Positions 7,698 through 16,464 of a stretch of 64,000 nucleotides of DNA are shown in pieces. This DNA is from Thermocrispum municipale DSM 44069 (GTDB taxonomy: Bacteria; Actinomycetota; Actinomycetes; Mycobacteriales; Pseudonocardiaceae). Below the pieces are notes generated by a model. It did no database searches. It saw only the letters and a list, made by a program, of their open reading frames with translations, and had not been told where the DNA came from. Positions within the stretch are counted from its first letter, which is position 1; every line of letters starts with the position of its first letter. The stretch is taken from positions 661,847-725,846 of the forward strand of contig NZ_KE386593.1 of assembly GCF_000427825.1 (NCBI RefSeq). The letters are read 5' to 3'. A program made the translations under genes and the position numbers.

Positions 7698-8666
7698 GTG
7701 CACGTGCACGTGACTGCGGGGACCCCGGTGGCGCGCCGAGGTGGCGCGCGTGAAGTCGCCGTGCGCGCGCTTCGTTTGGTCGCGCGCGCCGCGGTCACCG
7801 TGGGTGTTGCCGCTGCCGGCTGGCTGCTGATGCTGACCATCAGCGCCACCGCGTCCGCCGCAGAGCAGCCGAGCTCCCCGCAGGGCACGCAGACCGCCGA
7901 AGCGGAGTCGACGGACACCTCGACCGAAGCCACCACCGAGTCCGCGCAAGATCAGCAGAAAGCGGGCGAGGGCAAGCGGTCCGGTCTGCTGGGTGGCGTC
8001 GTCGGAGGCCTTGCCGACACCACGTCGAACCTGACCAAGGCGGCCGTGGACACCGTGAAGACCACGACCGAAACCGTCACCAAGACCGTGCGGCACACCG
8101 TGAAGACGGTCTCCGACACGGTCAAGACGGTGACCGGGGGACTGCGCGACACGGTGGGCAATGTGACCAAGCCGGCGGACGGGATCGACGGCATCGACGA
8201 CGTCGTCTCGACGAAGCCGACGGTGCAGCCGGTCGCGACGGTGCCGCAGCAGACGACCGCCGAGCAAGCGAAACCGTCCGCCACTCGCACCGCAGTGAAG
8301 GCGAAGGCGAAGACGGAGACGAAGCCGGCGCAGCCGACGAAGCGCGCGCCGCAACGCCACGAGCCGACCAGCACCGACAAGTCCGTGACGCGGACGGCCG
8401 AGCTGCCGGAGAGCAAGGCGGCGGCGAAGCACTCGGCAACGTCCAACGACGGCACGACCAGCCCGGTCGATCAGCAGCTGCCGTCCACCCCGTGCGGCGC
8501 CTCGTCGCCGAGTGCGGCGCATGCCGACGCCCCCAGCAAGAAGCTGGTCGCCGTCACCGCCGGTGTCGCAGGCGGCAGCCCGCTGCAGCGGACCGGCGTC
8601 GCCACCGCCGCGCCGGTGGCTCACGCGATCACCGCGGCGGCGCTGCCGTGCACCTCTCCTGATTGA
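7698..8666 (+). CDS. Secreted or membrane-anchored Thr/Lys/Ala-rich low-complexity protein
   Basis: About 322 aa from GTG 7698. That start gives a clear export signal: a basic stretch (RRGGAREVAVRALRLVARAA), a hydrophobic run and an ATASAA cleavage-like site near residue 54. The rest is low-complexity. A helical repeat region has TVKTTTETVTKTVRHTVKTV, each TVK/TVS step about seven to eight residues apart, and is followed by a Pro/Thr/Lys-rich part with two late cysteines. No catalytic motif is seen. The start is uncertain: ATG 7563 and GTG 7680, 7704 and 7710 are also in frame, and the best ribosome-binding site (AAGGGG, 7675-7680) suits an overlapping 8-codon frame better. Perhaps a cell-wall protein. 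Confidence 0.65.
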   Translation: MHVHVTAGTPVARRGGAREVAVRALRLVARAAVTVGVAAAGWLLMLTISATASAAEQPSSPQGTQTAEAESTDTSTEATTESAQDQQKAGEGKRSGLLGGVVGGLADTTSNLTKAAVDTVKTTTETVTKTVRHTVKTVSDTVKTVTGGLRDTVGNVTKPADGIDGIDDVVSTKPTVQPVATVPQQTTAEQAKPSATRTAVKAKAKTETKPAQPTKRAPQRHEPTSTDKSVTRTAELPESKAAAKHSATSNDGTTSPVDQQLPSTPCGASSPSAAHADAPSKKLVAVTAGVAGGSPLQRTGVATAAPVAHAITAAALPCTSPD

Positions 8667-8814
8667 CCCAGCCCCTGCACGTGGGGACAGCTGCGTCTTC
8701 TGCGGGCCTACCCCACACGGCCTAGTCAGCTGATCCATCCGTTGGTTTCGGCGTACCGACGTTCGTTGGCGAAATCGCCCGCGTCGGTGGCCACCACGAC
8801 AAGGGGCATTTCCC

Positions 8815-9132
8815 ATGACCGACCGCATCGTTGCTCCTAGCAGCGCTGGGCGAGGGCCTGCGCGAGCAGCCGAGTGCGGTCCCCGGAAGCTTCCCGATGG
8901 GCCGACCGCGCCCGGCCTCTCGGGGTCCTGCTCCGGCGCCGCGATGCCCCCGCGGCGCCGGAGCCCACACCACGGCGCGACACCGACGTCGGGCCTGGCC
9001 CGCGTGCTCCACGTCTGCACGCGTGCCCCTGGCCGCCCCAGCTTCGGGGTCAAGCCAGGCCCGATGCGGCGTGTTGCTCACCGATGGGTTTCACCGCGCC
9101 GAAACCCCATCACCGCCCAGCGACGCGCCTGA
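8815..9132 (+). CDS. Doubtful 105-codon frame ending at a strong hairpin
   Basis: ATG 8815 has AAGGGG upstream and the TGA (9130-9132) abuts a long hairpin. The product would be 105 aa, rich in Arg, Pro, Gly and Ser, with no recognisable domain. Its third codon positions are less G/C-biased than those of neighbouring genes, which argues against translation. It contains another perfect hairpin (8931-8963). The block could instead be an untranslated RNA or plain spacer. Confidence 0.2.
   Translation: MTDRIVAPSSAGRGPARAAECGPRKLPDGPTAPGLSGSCSGAAMPPRRRSPHHGATPTSGLARVLHVCTRAPGRPSFGVKPGPMRRVAHRWVSPRRNPITAQRRA
8931..8963. other. Perfect 12-bp inverted repeat in the 8.7-9.2 kb gap
   Basis: CTCCGGCGCCGC (8931-8942) pairs with GCGGCGCCGGAG (8952-8963) across a 9-base loop. 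It lies in the 595-bp stretch without a confident gene (8667-9261). No U-tract follows. It could be part of a structured transcript or a terminator for the upstream gene. Confidence 0.4.
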
Positions 9133-9183
9133 CCGCGGTGGCTTTCCGGCATGACGAGGGGCTGTGCCGGGAAGCCACCGCGG
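9133..9183 (+). terminator. Long hairpin, likely terminator
   Basis: An 18-bp stem with one G-U pair: 9133-9150 against 9166-9183, with a 15-base loop, followed by AAAATA. Of the hairpins in the window this has the most A-rich flank. It ends whatever is transcribed from the 8.7-9.1 kb stretch, or the secreted-protein gene upstream, ahead of the next + strand gene. Confidence 0.6.
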
Positions 9184-9261
9184 AAAATACCTCGAATTCG
9201 ACCATGGCGAATCCGCCGAACTGTCAGAATGCGCGATGAACCCGTAGCGGAGGATCGCGTC

Positions 9262-9759
9262 GTGACCAGTGCTCTGCCCGTGCCCATCGAGTTCGAGCTG
9301 CCGGAGAGGTGGCGCCCCGCCGAGCCCGACGGCGTCGGCGCGCCGAGCGCGGCCTATGTGGCCCTGCGGCCCGAGCCTGCCGGTGACTTCGTCGCCAACA
9401 TCACCGTGAGCGGTGAGCAGCTCGGCACGGGTCGCACGGTGACCGCCTACGCCGACGAGGCGCTGCAGCGGCTACGGGAGACCGCGCCGGACGCGGAGCT
9501 GACCAAGCGCACCGAGGCCGGTTCGCAGACCGCGCCCGGGCTGACCCAGGTCGTCTCCCTCACCACCGACGTCAACGGCCACCCGCGCCGAGTACTGCAG
9601 GTTCAGGTGTTCCTCGCGGTGCCGGATCCGCAGGACGCCGAACGGCAAGCGGTGATCGAGCTGGTGCTCAGCGCGGTGCCGGAGGAGATCGACCAGGTGG
9701 TCGGCGACTTCCGCACGTTCGTGGACAGCGTGTCGCCGCACGCCGAGCCGAGCGAGTAG
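9262..9759 (+). CDS. Small conserved soluble protein, LpqN/DcrB-like fold suspected
   Basis: 165 aa from GTG 9262, with GCGGAGGA seven bases upstream; an earlier in-frame GTG adds a poor, Arg-rich tail. There is no signal or membrane segment. The pattern of an N-terminal FELPERW strand, a central GDFVANITVSGE and a C-terminal VVGDFRTFVDSVSP resembles the single-domain proteins related to LpqN/LpqT and DcrB. Function is unknown. The stop is one base from the convergent purU stop. Confidence 0.6.
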   Translation: MTSALPVPIEFELPERWRPAEPDGVGAPSAAYVALRPEPAGDFVANITVSGEQLGTGRTVTAYADEALQRLRETAPDAELTKRTEAGSQTAPGLTQVVSLTTDVNGHPRRVLQVQVFLAVPDPQDAERQAVIELVLSAVPEEIDQVVGDFRTFVDSVSPHAEPSE

Positions 9760-9760
9760 C

Positions 9761-10636
9761 TCAGAAGACCACGGTCCGGCCGGCGTGCACGAGCACCCGG
9801 TTCTCCAGATGCCAGCGCAGCCCGCGGGCCAGGACGACCTTCTCGATGTCCCGGCCCTTGCGCACCAGGTCGCTGACCGCGTCCTCGTGGCCGACGCGGA
9901 TGACGTCCTGCTCGATGATCGGCCCGGCGTCCAGCTCGGCCGTGACGTAGTGGCACGTCGCGCCGATCAGCTTCACGCCCCGCTGGTAGGCCTGGTGGTA
10001 CGGGCGCGCGCCGACGAACGACGGCAGGAAGCTGTGGTGAATGTTCAGCGCCCGGCCCGCCCAGCGCTCGCACAAGTGCGCGGGCAGGATCTGCATGAAG
10101 CGCGCGAGCACGATCGCGTGCGGGTCGTGCTCCGACACCAGCGAGTCGATGCGCTCGAACGCGGCGGCCTTCGCCTGGTCGTCCGGCTTGGTCGGGAACG
10201 GCACGTGGTGGAACGGGATGCCGTGCGCGCGGGTGATGTCGCCGAGCACGTCGTGGTTGCCGATGACGGCCCGCACGTCCACGTCGAGCTCACCGGCCGC
10301 GACCCGGCCCAGCAGGTCGTACAGGCAATGGCCTTCCTTGGACACCAGGATGACGACGCGCCGCTTCTCCCCCGTGTCGTCGATGCGCCATTGCGCTTGT
10401 TCACCGCCGAGTTTCTGGGCCACCGGCTCGAACCGGGCGCGCAGTTCGTCGACGTCGTACGGAAGCGAGTCGGCCCGTACTTCCTGCCGGGTGAAGAACC
10501 AGTTGGTGTCCGGGTCGGTGTGGTACGCGGCCTCGACGATCCAACCGCCCGCCTCCGCCAGGAACGTGGCGATGCCCGCCACGATGCCGGTGCGGTCCGG
10601 GCAGCCGAAAGTGATCACGTAACGGCGTTCTGACAC
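9761..10636 (-). CDS. purU: Formyltetrahydrofolate deformylase
   Basis: 291 aa. PurU hydrolyses 10-formyl-THF to THF and formate, balancing one-carbon pools and feeding PurT. An N-terminal ACT domain (about 1-85, YVITFGCPDRTGIVAGIATF) precedes a formyltransferase-like domain with LNIHHSFLPSFVGARPYHQA and GATCHYVTAELDAGPIIEQD, which hold the conserved catalytic Asn, His and Asp. GTG 10636 gives the family length; its GGAG is only one base away, so the exact start is slightly uncertain. Alone on its strand between two convergent or separate neighbours. Confidence 0.93.
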   Translation of the reverse strand: MSERRYVITFGCPDRTGIVAGIATFLAEAGGWIVEAAYHTDPDTNWFFTRQEVRADSLPYDVDELRARFEPVAQKLGGEQAQWRIDDTGEKRRVVILVSKEGHCLYDLLGRVAAGELDVDVRAVIGNHDVLGDITRAHGIPFHHVPFPTKPDDQAKAAAFERIDSLVSEHDPHAIVLARFMQILPAHLCERWAGRALNIHHSFLPSFVGARPYHQAYQRGVKLIGATCHYVTAELDAGPIIEQDVIRVGHEDAVSDLVRKGRDIEKVVLARGLRWHLENRVLVHAGRTVVF

Positions 10637-10730
10637 TCCGCAACTGTAGGCCGGGCGCCGAATCGGTCGGAACGCGGCGTTAGGTGGCCCACGTGTTTCG
10701 GTCACGCGGACTGTCAAGGCGTGCGGGCTG

Positions 10731-11414
10731 TTACGGGGCGCACGTGCCCTGCTGCGCGGCCGCCTCGGGCTCGAGCGGCTGGGTCTTCTCGGCGTCCGCA
10801 CTCTTGCCGTGCGAGCGAGCCCAGATGCGGCGTCCGACCTCGATCAGGCCCACCGTGGTCAGCGCGATCGCGAACGCCAGCAGCAGCGCCTTGCCCGGGT
10901 TGTCGGCGAAGTACGAGCCACCCACGTACCCGATCAGCACGCTGTAGGACGCCCAGATCGTGGTGCCGATCAGGTCGAACGTCAGGAACTTGCGCCACGG
11001 GTACCGGATGCCACCGGTGGCGACGCCGGTCGCGAACCGCCCCCCGGGCAGGTAGCGGGCGACCAGCAGCAGGAGCACGGCATGCTGATGCACCTTGGCG
11101 CGCGCCCACTCGATACGCTCCCGGCCCTTCTCCCCGCGGGAGAACCGGGCGATCAGGCTCGGCCCGGCGAACCGGCCCATCGCGTGGCTGGCGCAGTCAC
11201 CGACGAAGGCCCCGAGCGCGGACACCGCGATGGCCAGCAGCAGCAGCTCGAAATGCGGGCTGACCAGAACGGCCACCGTCACGACGGTCGTCTCGCTCGG
11301 CGAGAACGGGATGACGGCGTCGAGCATCGTGATCAGGAACAGCAGCACCCACAGCCACGGCGAGTCGACCGTGGTCCGCAGTAGCGTGACGAACTGATCA
11401 AGAAGCTCGAACAT
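10731..11414 (-). CDS. DedA/VTT family membrane protein
   Basis: 227 aa with about five hydrophobic segments. The family motif GDCASHAMGRFAG and the basic RYLPGGRFATGVATGG stretch of DedA (SNARE-associated, VTT) proteins are present, as is the early acidic PFSPSE loop. DedA proteins act in lipid-carrier or phospholipid flipping and membrane-potential homeostasis; UptA-type members recycle undecaprenyl phosphate. The specific substrate is not predictable. Confidence 0.88.
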   Translation of the reverse strand: MFELLDQFVTLLRTTVDSPWLWVLLFLITMLDAVIPFSPSETTVVTVAVLVSPHFELLLLAIAVSALGAFVGDCASHAMGRFAGPSLIARFSRGEKGRERIEWARAKVHQHAVLLLLVARYLPGGRFATGVATGGIRYPWRKFLTFDLIGTTIWASYSVLIGYVGGSYFADNPGKALLLAFAIALTTVGLIEVGRRIWARSHGKSADAEKTQPLEPEAAAQQGTCAP

Positions 11415-11487
11415 GCTTCGATGGTGTCGCGGATCGGCACCGCGTACCGCCGAAATGGAGCAATATCCGGGTGAACCCTGAGTGATC

Positions 11488-11997
11488 TCACCCGGTCTCG
11501 GCGCCGGCCAGCTGCTGCGCGACGAACTCGTCCTCGCGCCGCAACAGCTTCACCACCTGCTCGGCGATGGTCTGCTCGAGCTTGCCGCCGATGAGCGGAA
11601 TCGACACCTCGACTTTGCCGTTGACCTGCAGTTTCGCCCCGTCGCCCCGTGGCGTGAGCGCGGTCGTGACGGTGATCGAACCGGGCACACCGGACACGGT
11701 CGCGCCGCCGGTGCCGGTGACCGTGCCGTCGCCGCCGATCACCCATTCCTGCTCGCGCTTAACAATCAGGTCACCTGAATGGATCTTGCGCACGATGGAG
11801 GGAAGCTTGTCGGCCGGAATGCCCTGCCGCAGGGTGTAGCGGTAGCCGTTCTGCCGCTTCTGGTGGCTGAGGAGCTCGGCCTCGTGCCCGCCGATCGCGT
11901 CCAGGCGGGCGCGGATCGCGGCGTCCTCCGCGATGGTGGCGAGGATCTTGTCGACCGGGTAGGAGAACTCGGTGCTGTGCTGCAGGGGGCGTGCCAT
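11488..11997 (-). CDS. DUF2505 family protein (START/polyketide-cyclase-like fold)
   Basis: 169 aa from ATG 11997. It starts ARPLQHSTEFSYPVDKILAT and has a C-terminal helix after IPLIGGKLEQTIAEQVVKLL, the layout of actinobacterial DUF2505 proteins, which look like SRPBCC (START-like) ligand-binding folds. There is no membrane segment. It is divergent from murB with only 24 bases between starts, so promoter elements overlap. The ligand is unknown. Confidence 0.8.
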   Translation of the reverse strand: MARPLQHSTEFSYPVDKILATIAEDAAIRARLDAIGGHEAELLSHQKRQNGYRYTLRQGIPADKLPSIVRKIHSGDLIVKREQEWVIGGDGTVTGTGGATVSGVPGSITVTTALTPRGDGAKLQVNGKVEVSIPLIGGKLEQTIAEQVVKLLRREDEFVAQQLAGAETG

Positions 11998-12021
11998 GGG
12001 CGGCAGATTACCCTGCTGGTC

Positions 12022-13089
12022 ATGCCCGCATCCCTGGCTGATCACACGACACTGCGGCTCGGCGGCCCGGCGAAATCCATGCTCGAGGCCAAGACCGACG
12101 ACGAACTCGTCGCCGCGGTGGCCGAGCGGGACGCCGCCGGTGAGCCGGTGCTGCTGCTCGGTGGCGGCTCGAACCTGGTGATCTCCGACAGCGGGTTCGA
12201 CGGCACCGCCATCCGGATCTGCACGGAGGGCCAGCGGATCGAGCGGACGCAGGTCGACGGTGTCGAGCGGGTGCGCGTCGAGGTTGCCGCGGGCGAGGAC
12301 TGGGACGCGTTCGTGGCCCGGACCGTCGAGGCCGGCTTCGGTGGGCTCGAATGCATGTCGGGCATCCCCGGCCGCGTCGGGGCGACGCCGATCCAGAACG
12401 TCGGCGCGTACGGCTGGGAGGTCGCCGACTTCCTGCACTCGGTGCGGGTCTACCACCGCGGCAGCGGCGAGCGAGAGACGATGGTGCCGCAGCAGCTGGC
12501 GTTGGGGTATCGCACCAGCCGGTTCAAGGGTACCGACGAGGCGGTGGTGCTCGCCGTCACGTTCGATCTGCACGCCGACGGGCTCAGCCAACCGATCCGC
12601 TACGCCGAGCTGGCCCGTACCCTCGGAGTCGAGCCTGGCGAACGCGTGCCTGCGGCCGATGTCCGCGAAGCGGTCCTGCTGTTGCGGCGTGACAAGGGCA
12701 TGGTTCTGGACCCGGACGACCACGACACCTGGAGTGCGGGATCGTTCTTCACCAACCCCGTCCTGCCTGCCGCCGAGGCCGCCGACGCGCGGCAGCGGAT
12801 CGCCGACATCGTGGGCCCTGACGTGCGGATTCCCACCTACCCGGCGCCTGGTGACGCGGTCAAGTTCTCCGCCGCGTGGCTGATCGAGCGGGCCGGGTTC
12901 GGCAAGGGCCATCAGGGCCCCGGCGGCCGGGTGTCACTGTCGACCAAACACACGCTCGCGCTGACCAACCGCGGCTCGGCAACCACCGACGATCTGCTGG
13001 CGCTGGCTCGCGAGGTGCGTGACGGCGTGGCCGCCAAGTTCGGGATCACGCTCCACCCGGAGCCGTTGCTCATCGGTTGCGCGTTGTGA
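12022..13089 (+). CDS. murB: UDP-N-acetylenolpyruvoylglucosamine reductase
   Basis: 355 aa. MurB reduces UDP-GlcNAc-enolpyruvate to UDP-MurNAc with NADPH and FAD, the second committed step of peptidoglycan precursor synthesis. The FAD-binding LLGGGSNLVISD, the GIPGRVGATPIQNVGAYGWE segment, the serine of WSAGSFFTNP (proton donor) and the late glutamate in HPEPLLIG are all present. ATG 12022 leads straight into the conserved ADHTTLRLGGPA. Followed by the L,D-transpeptidase gene, another cell-wall gene. Confidence 0.95.
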   Translation: MPASLADHTTLRLGGPAKSMLEAKTDDELVAAVAERDAAGEPVLLLGGGSNLVISDSGFDGTAIRICTEGQRIERTQVDGVERVRVEVAAGEDWDAFVARTVEAGFGGLECMSGIPGRVGATPIQNVGAYGWEVADFLHSVRVYHRGSGERETMVPQQLALGYRTSRFKGTDEAVVLAVTFDLHADGLSQPIRYAELARTLGVEPGERVPAADVREAVLLLRRDKGMVLDPDDHDTWSAGSFFTNPVLPAAEAADARQRIADIVGPDVRIPTYPAPGDAVKFSAAWLIERAGFGKGHQGPGGRVSLSTKHTLALTNRGSATTDDLLALAREVRDGVAAKFGITLHPEPLLIGCAL

Positions 13090-13200
13090 ACCGATCGACG
13101 ACCCTCTGCTGCCGACGAACAACACGGGCCGTGGCATTCTTGATGGGGTCTGGGGGTTTGTCCACTGCGGCGCACCGCCGCTGTGAGGAGGGGAGTACCC

Positions 13201-14355
13201 GTGATAACACGGCGCACTGTGGTCCACGCGGCCGTGGCGGGATCGACCATAGGGCTGCTGGCCGCCTGCACCAGAGGTGAGGACGGCCAGGCCACCGCGG
13301 ATCCGGATCGGCCGCCGATCGCCACGATCACCGCGGATCCGGAGGACGGCGCCACCGACGTCGGTGTGACCGACGGCGTCGAGCTGACGGTCAGCAAGGG
13401 CAAGCTCACCGAGGTGACGCTGACCAACCCGGCAGGCAAGCAGGTCAAGGGCACCATCGCCGAGGACGGCAAGAGCTGGCGGGTGGACGAGCCGCTCGGC
13501 TACGGCAAGAAGTACACCTACACCGCCAAGGCGATGGGGGACGACGACAAGCCGGTCGAGCTGACCGGGAGCTTCACCACGGTCAAGCCCAAGTCCCTGG
13601 TGCGGGCGACGCTCAACCCGATCGACGACGCCGTGGTCGGTGTCGGCATGCCGATCAGCGTCCGGTTCGACTCCCCGGTGAAGAACCGCAAGGCGGCGGA
13701 GAAGGCGCTCAAGGTCTCCACCTCGCCCGAGGTGGAGGGCTCGTGGGGCTGGCTGCACGACCAGCAGGTCGACTGGCGGCCGAAGGAGTACTGGCCGGCC
13801 GACACCGAGGTGGAGGTCACCGCCAAGCTCTACGGCGTGCACTACGGCGGCGGCGCCTACGGCAAGGCGGACGTCACCACCAAGTTCCGGATCGGCCGCA
13901 ACCAGGTGGTCAAGGTGCACACCCCGGACCACCAGATGAAGGTCTACCGGGACGGCAAGCTGTACAAGACCTACCCGTGCAGCAACGGCGAGGACGCCAA
14001 CCCGGATCTGAACACCCCCAACGGCACGGTCATCGTGATGACCAAGGAGCCGACGTCGATCTTCGACAACGAGCGCTACGGCTACACCGACGTCAAGAAG
14101 AAGTGGTGTTGCCGGATCTCCAACCACGGCGAGTACATCCACGAGAACGAGGAGAACCGCGCCAACATCGGCAAGCGGAACACCTCGCACGGCTGCATCA
14201 ACCTCTTCGAGGCCGACGCCAAGGACTACTTCGACTCGGCGATGATCGGTGACCCGGTGGAGATCACCGGCTCGAAGGCGGACTTCCCGAAGACCTCCGA
14301 CGTGTGGGACTGGCTGCTGGACTGGGACTCCTGGCGGGGCCTTTCGGCGCTGTAG
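13201..14355 (+). CDS. L,D-transpeptidase lipoprotein (LdtMt2-like)
   Basis: 384 aa from GTG 13201, with GAGGAGGGG before it. The N-terminus is a lipoprotein signal ending LLAAC (Cys23) and has a twin arginine (TRRTVV), so Tat export is possible. Two Ig-like domains (about 45-250) lead to a YkuD domain with the catalytic HGC motif, Cys332 in NTSHGCINL, and the usual C-terminal extension with several Trp. The enzyme forms 3-3 cross-links between diaminopimelate residues outside the membrane, as in mycobacteria. Confidence 0.92.
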   Translation: MITRRTVVHAAVAGSTIGLLAACTRGEDGQATADPDRPPIATITADPEDGATDVGVTDGVELTVSKGKLTEVTLTNPAGKQVKGTIAEDGKSWRVDEPLGYGKKYTYTAKAMGDDDKPVELTGSFTTVKPKSLVRATLNPIDDAVVGVGMPISVRFDSPVKNRKAAEKALKVSTSPEVEGSWGWLHDQQVDWRPKEYWPADTEVEVTAKLYGVHYGGGAYGKADVTTKFRIGRNQVVKVHTPDHQMKVYRDGKLYKTYPCSNGEDANPDLNTPNGTVIVMTKEPTSIFDNERYGYTDVKKKWCCRISNHGEYIHENEENRANIGKRNTSHGCINLFEADAKDYFDSAMIGDPVEITGSKADFPKTSDVWDWLLDWDSWRGLSAL

Positions 14356-14529
14356 CGAACCCCCTCCGGACGTGGGCGCGGGGCGAGCCGGACGTGCGCA
14401 AGGCCACACTCGCGCGTGCAGATGTGAGGCCAACCACCCATTATCCGCCACAGTTGGTGGGAAGATCTTCGCCGTCCCAGGTGTTGGACGCCGAGAGAAC
14501 CCGTGCCCGCGACGCGAGGGGGTTACCCG

Positions 14530-15849
14530 ATGACGTCCCGCACCACCGTGTCCTCCGACGTCTTCTCCCGGACCGTCGGATGGATGCCGCGCCGGGTAGC
14601 CGTGCTGTCGGTGCACACATCGCCGCTGGAGCAGCCGGGCACCGGGGACGCGGGCGGGATGAACGTCTACATCACGCAAACCGCCAAGGAGATGGCGCGC
14701 CGGGGGATCGCCGTCGAGGTGTTCACCCGCGCCACGTCGTCCGACCAGCCCCCGATCGTGGAAATGACGCCGGGCGTCCAGGTGCGGCACGTGCCCGCGG
14801 GCCCGTTCGAGCCGCTGGACCGCTCCGAACTTCCCGGGCAGCTGTGCGCGTTCACCGCGGGCGTTCTGCGCACCGAGGCGTTCCACCCACCGGGCTATTA
14901 CGACCTGATCCACTCGCACTACTGGCTGTCCGGGCAGGTGGGATGGTTGGCCGCCGAGCGGTGGCGGGTGCCGCTGGTGCACACCGCGCACACGCTGGCC
15001 CGGGTGAAGAACGCGGCGCTGGCCGAGGGCGACAAGCCCGAGCCACGCGGTCGGGAGATCGGTGAGCAGCAGGTGGTGGACGCCGCCGACCGGTTGGTGG
15101 CCAACACCGCCGTCGAGTCCGCGCAACTGGTGGAGCTCTACGGCGCGGACCCGGCCGCGGTGAGCACCGTGCTTCCCGGCGTGGATCTGGAACGCTTCAC
15201 CCCCGGCTCGCAGGTCGTGGCGCGGGCCGAGCTGGGCTTGCCGTCGGATGCGATCGTGCTGGCGTTCGCCGGCCGGATTCAGCCGCTGAAAGCCCCGGAC
15301 GTACTCCTGCGCGCGGCCGCCGTGCTGCTGGAGCGTCACCCGCAGGTGCGTGACCGGCTGGTGGTGCTCATCGTCGGCGGTCCGTCCGGCACGGGACTGG
15401 ATCAGCCGACCGCGCTGCGCGAGCTGGCCCACCAGCTGGGGATCGAGGACGTCACGCGCTTCATCCCGCCGCAGCCCGCCGACCGTCTTGTGCAGGTCTA
15501 CCGCGCGGCGGACGTCGTCGCCGTGCCCAGCCACAACGAATCGTTCGGCCTGGTGGCGCTGGAAGCCCAAGCGTGCGGGACGCCCGTAGTGGCCGCCGAG
15601 GTCGGTGGCTTGCCGGTCGCGGTCCGGCACGGTGTCTCGGGGCTGCTGGTGCCGACGCATCGCTCGGCCGACTGGGCGGATGCGTTGGGCGCCGTCGCGC
15701 TCCGTCCGGGCGAGCGCGCGCGGTTGTCCGCGGGCGCTTACGCTCATGCCGCAGACTTCTCGTGGCGTGCGACGACCGACAAGCTGTTGGCCGCGTACGC
15801 GGCGGGTGCGGCCGCCGGCCGGCCGCGAGCCGCGCAGGCCGCCGTCTAG
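14530..15849 (+). CDS. mshA: D-inositol-3-phosphate N-acetylglucosaminyltransferase (mycothiol synthesis)
   Basis: 439 aa GT4-family glycosyltransferase. It joins GlcNAc from UDP-GlcNAc to 1L-myo-inositol 1-phosphate, the first step of mycothiol. The signature [20 protein letters not shown] near the N-terminus, [12 protein letters not shown], the [17 protein letters not shown] donor-domain start and the [20 protein letters not shown] nucleotide-sugar motif all match MshA. ATG 14530 has AGGGGG upstream. The gene order mshA, YbjN protein, later gpmA-senX3-regX3 repeats that of mycobacteria. Confidence 0.95.
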   Translation: MTSRTTVSSDVFSRTVGWMPRRVAVLSVHTSPLEQPGTGDAGGMNVYITQTAKEMARRGIAVEVFTRATSSDQPPIVEMTPGVQVRHVPAGPFEPLDRSELPGQLCAFTAGVLRTEAFHPPGYYDLIHSHYWLSGQVGWLAAERWRVPLVHTAHTLARVKNAALAEGDKPEPRGREIGEQQVVDAADRLVANTAVESAQLVELYGADPAAVSTVLPGVDLERFTPGSQVVARAELGLPSDAIVLAFAGRIQPLKAPDVLLRAAAVLLERHPQVRDRLVVLIVGGPSGTGLDQPTALRELAHQLGIEDVTRFIPPQPADRLVQVYRAADVVAVPSHNESFGLVALEAQACGTPVVAAEVGGLPVAVRHGVSGLLVPTHRSADWADALGAVALRPGERARLSAGAYAHAADFSWRATTDKLLAAYAAGAAAGRPRAAQAAV

Positions 15850-15871
15850 GGACCACAACCCGGGAGGCGCG

Positions 15872-16390
15872 ATGTCCGACCTCGAACTGGTCGTCCGGTC
15901 CACGCTGGACGCGATGGAGGTCAAGTATGTCGAGCACGGGCCGGGCAAGTTCTTCGTCACGCTGCCTGGCACCAAGAAGCTGCAGACCAACTGCTGGCTG
16001 ATCATCGGGGACAACTCGTTCGGCGTCGAGGCGTTCGTGTGCCGCCGCCCGGACGAGAACCACGAGCAGGTCTACCGCTACCTGCTGCGCCGCAACACCC
16101 GGCTGTACGGCGTGCACTACGCCATCGACGACACCGGCGACATCTACCTGGTCGGCAGGCTCGCGCACGAGTCGGTCACCGAGGAAGAGCTGGACCGCCT
16201 GCTCGGGCAGGTTCTGCAGGCCGCCGACGGTGACTTCAACACGCTGCTGGAGCTCGGGTTCGCCGAGTCGATCCGGCGGGAATGGGATTGGCGGGTCTCG
16301 CGTGGCGAGTCGCTGGCCAACTTGCGCGCTTTCGAGCACTTGATCGAGCCTTCCGCCCAGCACGAACCGGGCAGCTTGTCCGATTCGTGA
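15872..16390 (+). CDS. YbjN domain-containing protein
   Basis: 172 aa, 22 bases after mshA with GGGAGG before ATG 15872, so co-transcription is likely. The sequence shows the YbjN pattern: an early VKYVEHGPGKFFVTLPG, a central VYRYLLRRNTRLYGVHYAID and the acidic helix VTEEELDRLLGQVLQAAD. YbjN folds resemble type III secretion chaperones, but the biochemical role is unknown. It matches Rv0487 by position. Confidence 0.87.
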   Translation: MSDLELVVRSTLDAMEVKYVEHGPGKFFVTLPGTKKLQTNCWLIIGDNSFGVEAFVCRRPDENHEQVYRYLLRRNTRLYGVHYAIDDTGDIYLVGRLAHESVTEEELDRLLGQVLQAADGDFNTLLELGFAESIRREWDWRVSRGESLANLRAFEHLIEPSAQHEPGSLSDS

Positions 16391-16464
16391 CCTTTTCGGT
16401 GCAACGGCACCGAGCCTCCCCTCCGTCCCGGGTGCGCCACACAGAAGACGCAAAGGGGACACGC

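Noticed and set aside
12934-16014. Very long - strand open frame (about 1,000 codons) opposite the L,D-transpeptidase, mshA and YbjN genes
   Set aside because: It is the mirror of high-GC codon bias. The + strand genes have clear domains and ribosome-binding sites, while the antisense product is low-complexity Arg/His/Gly sequence.
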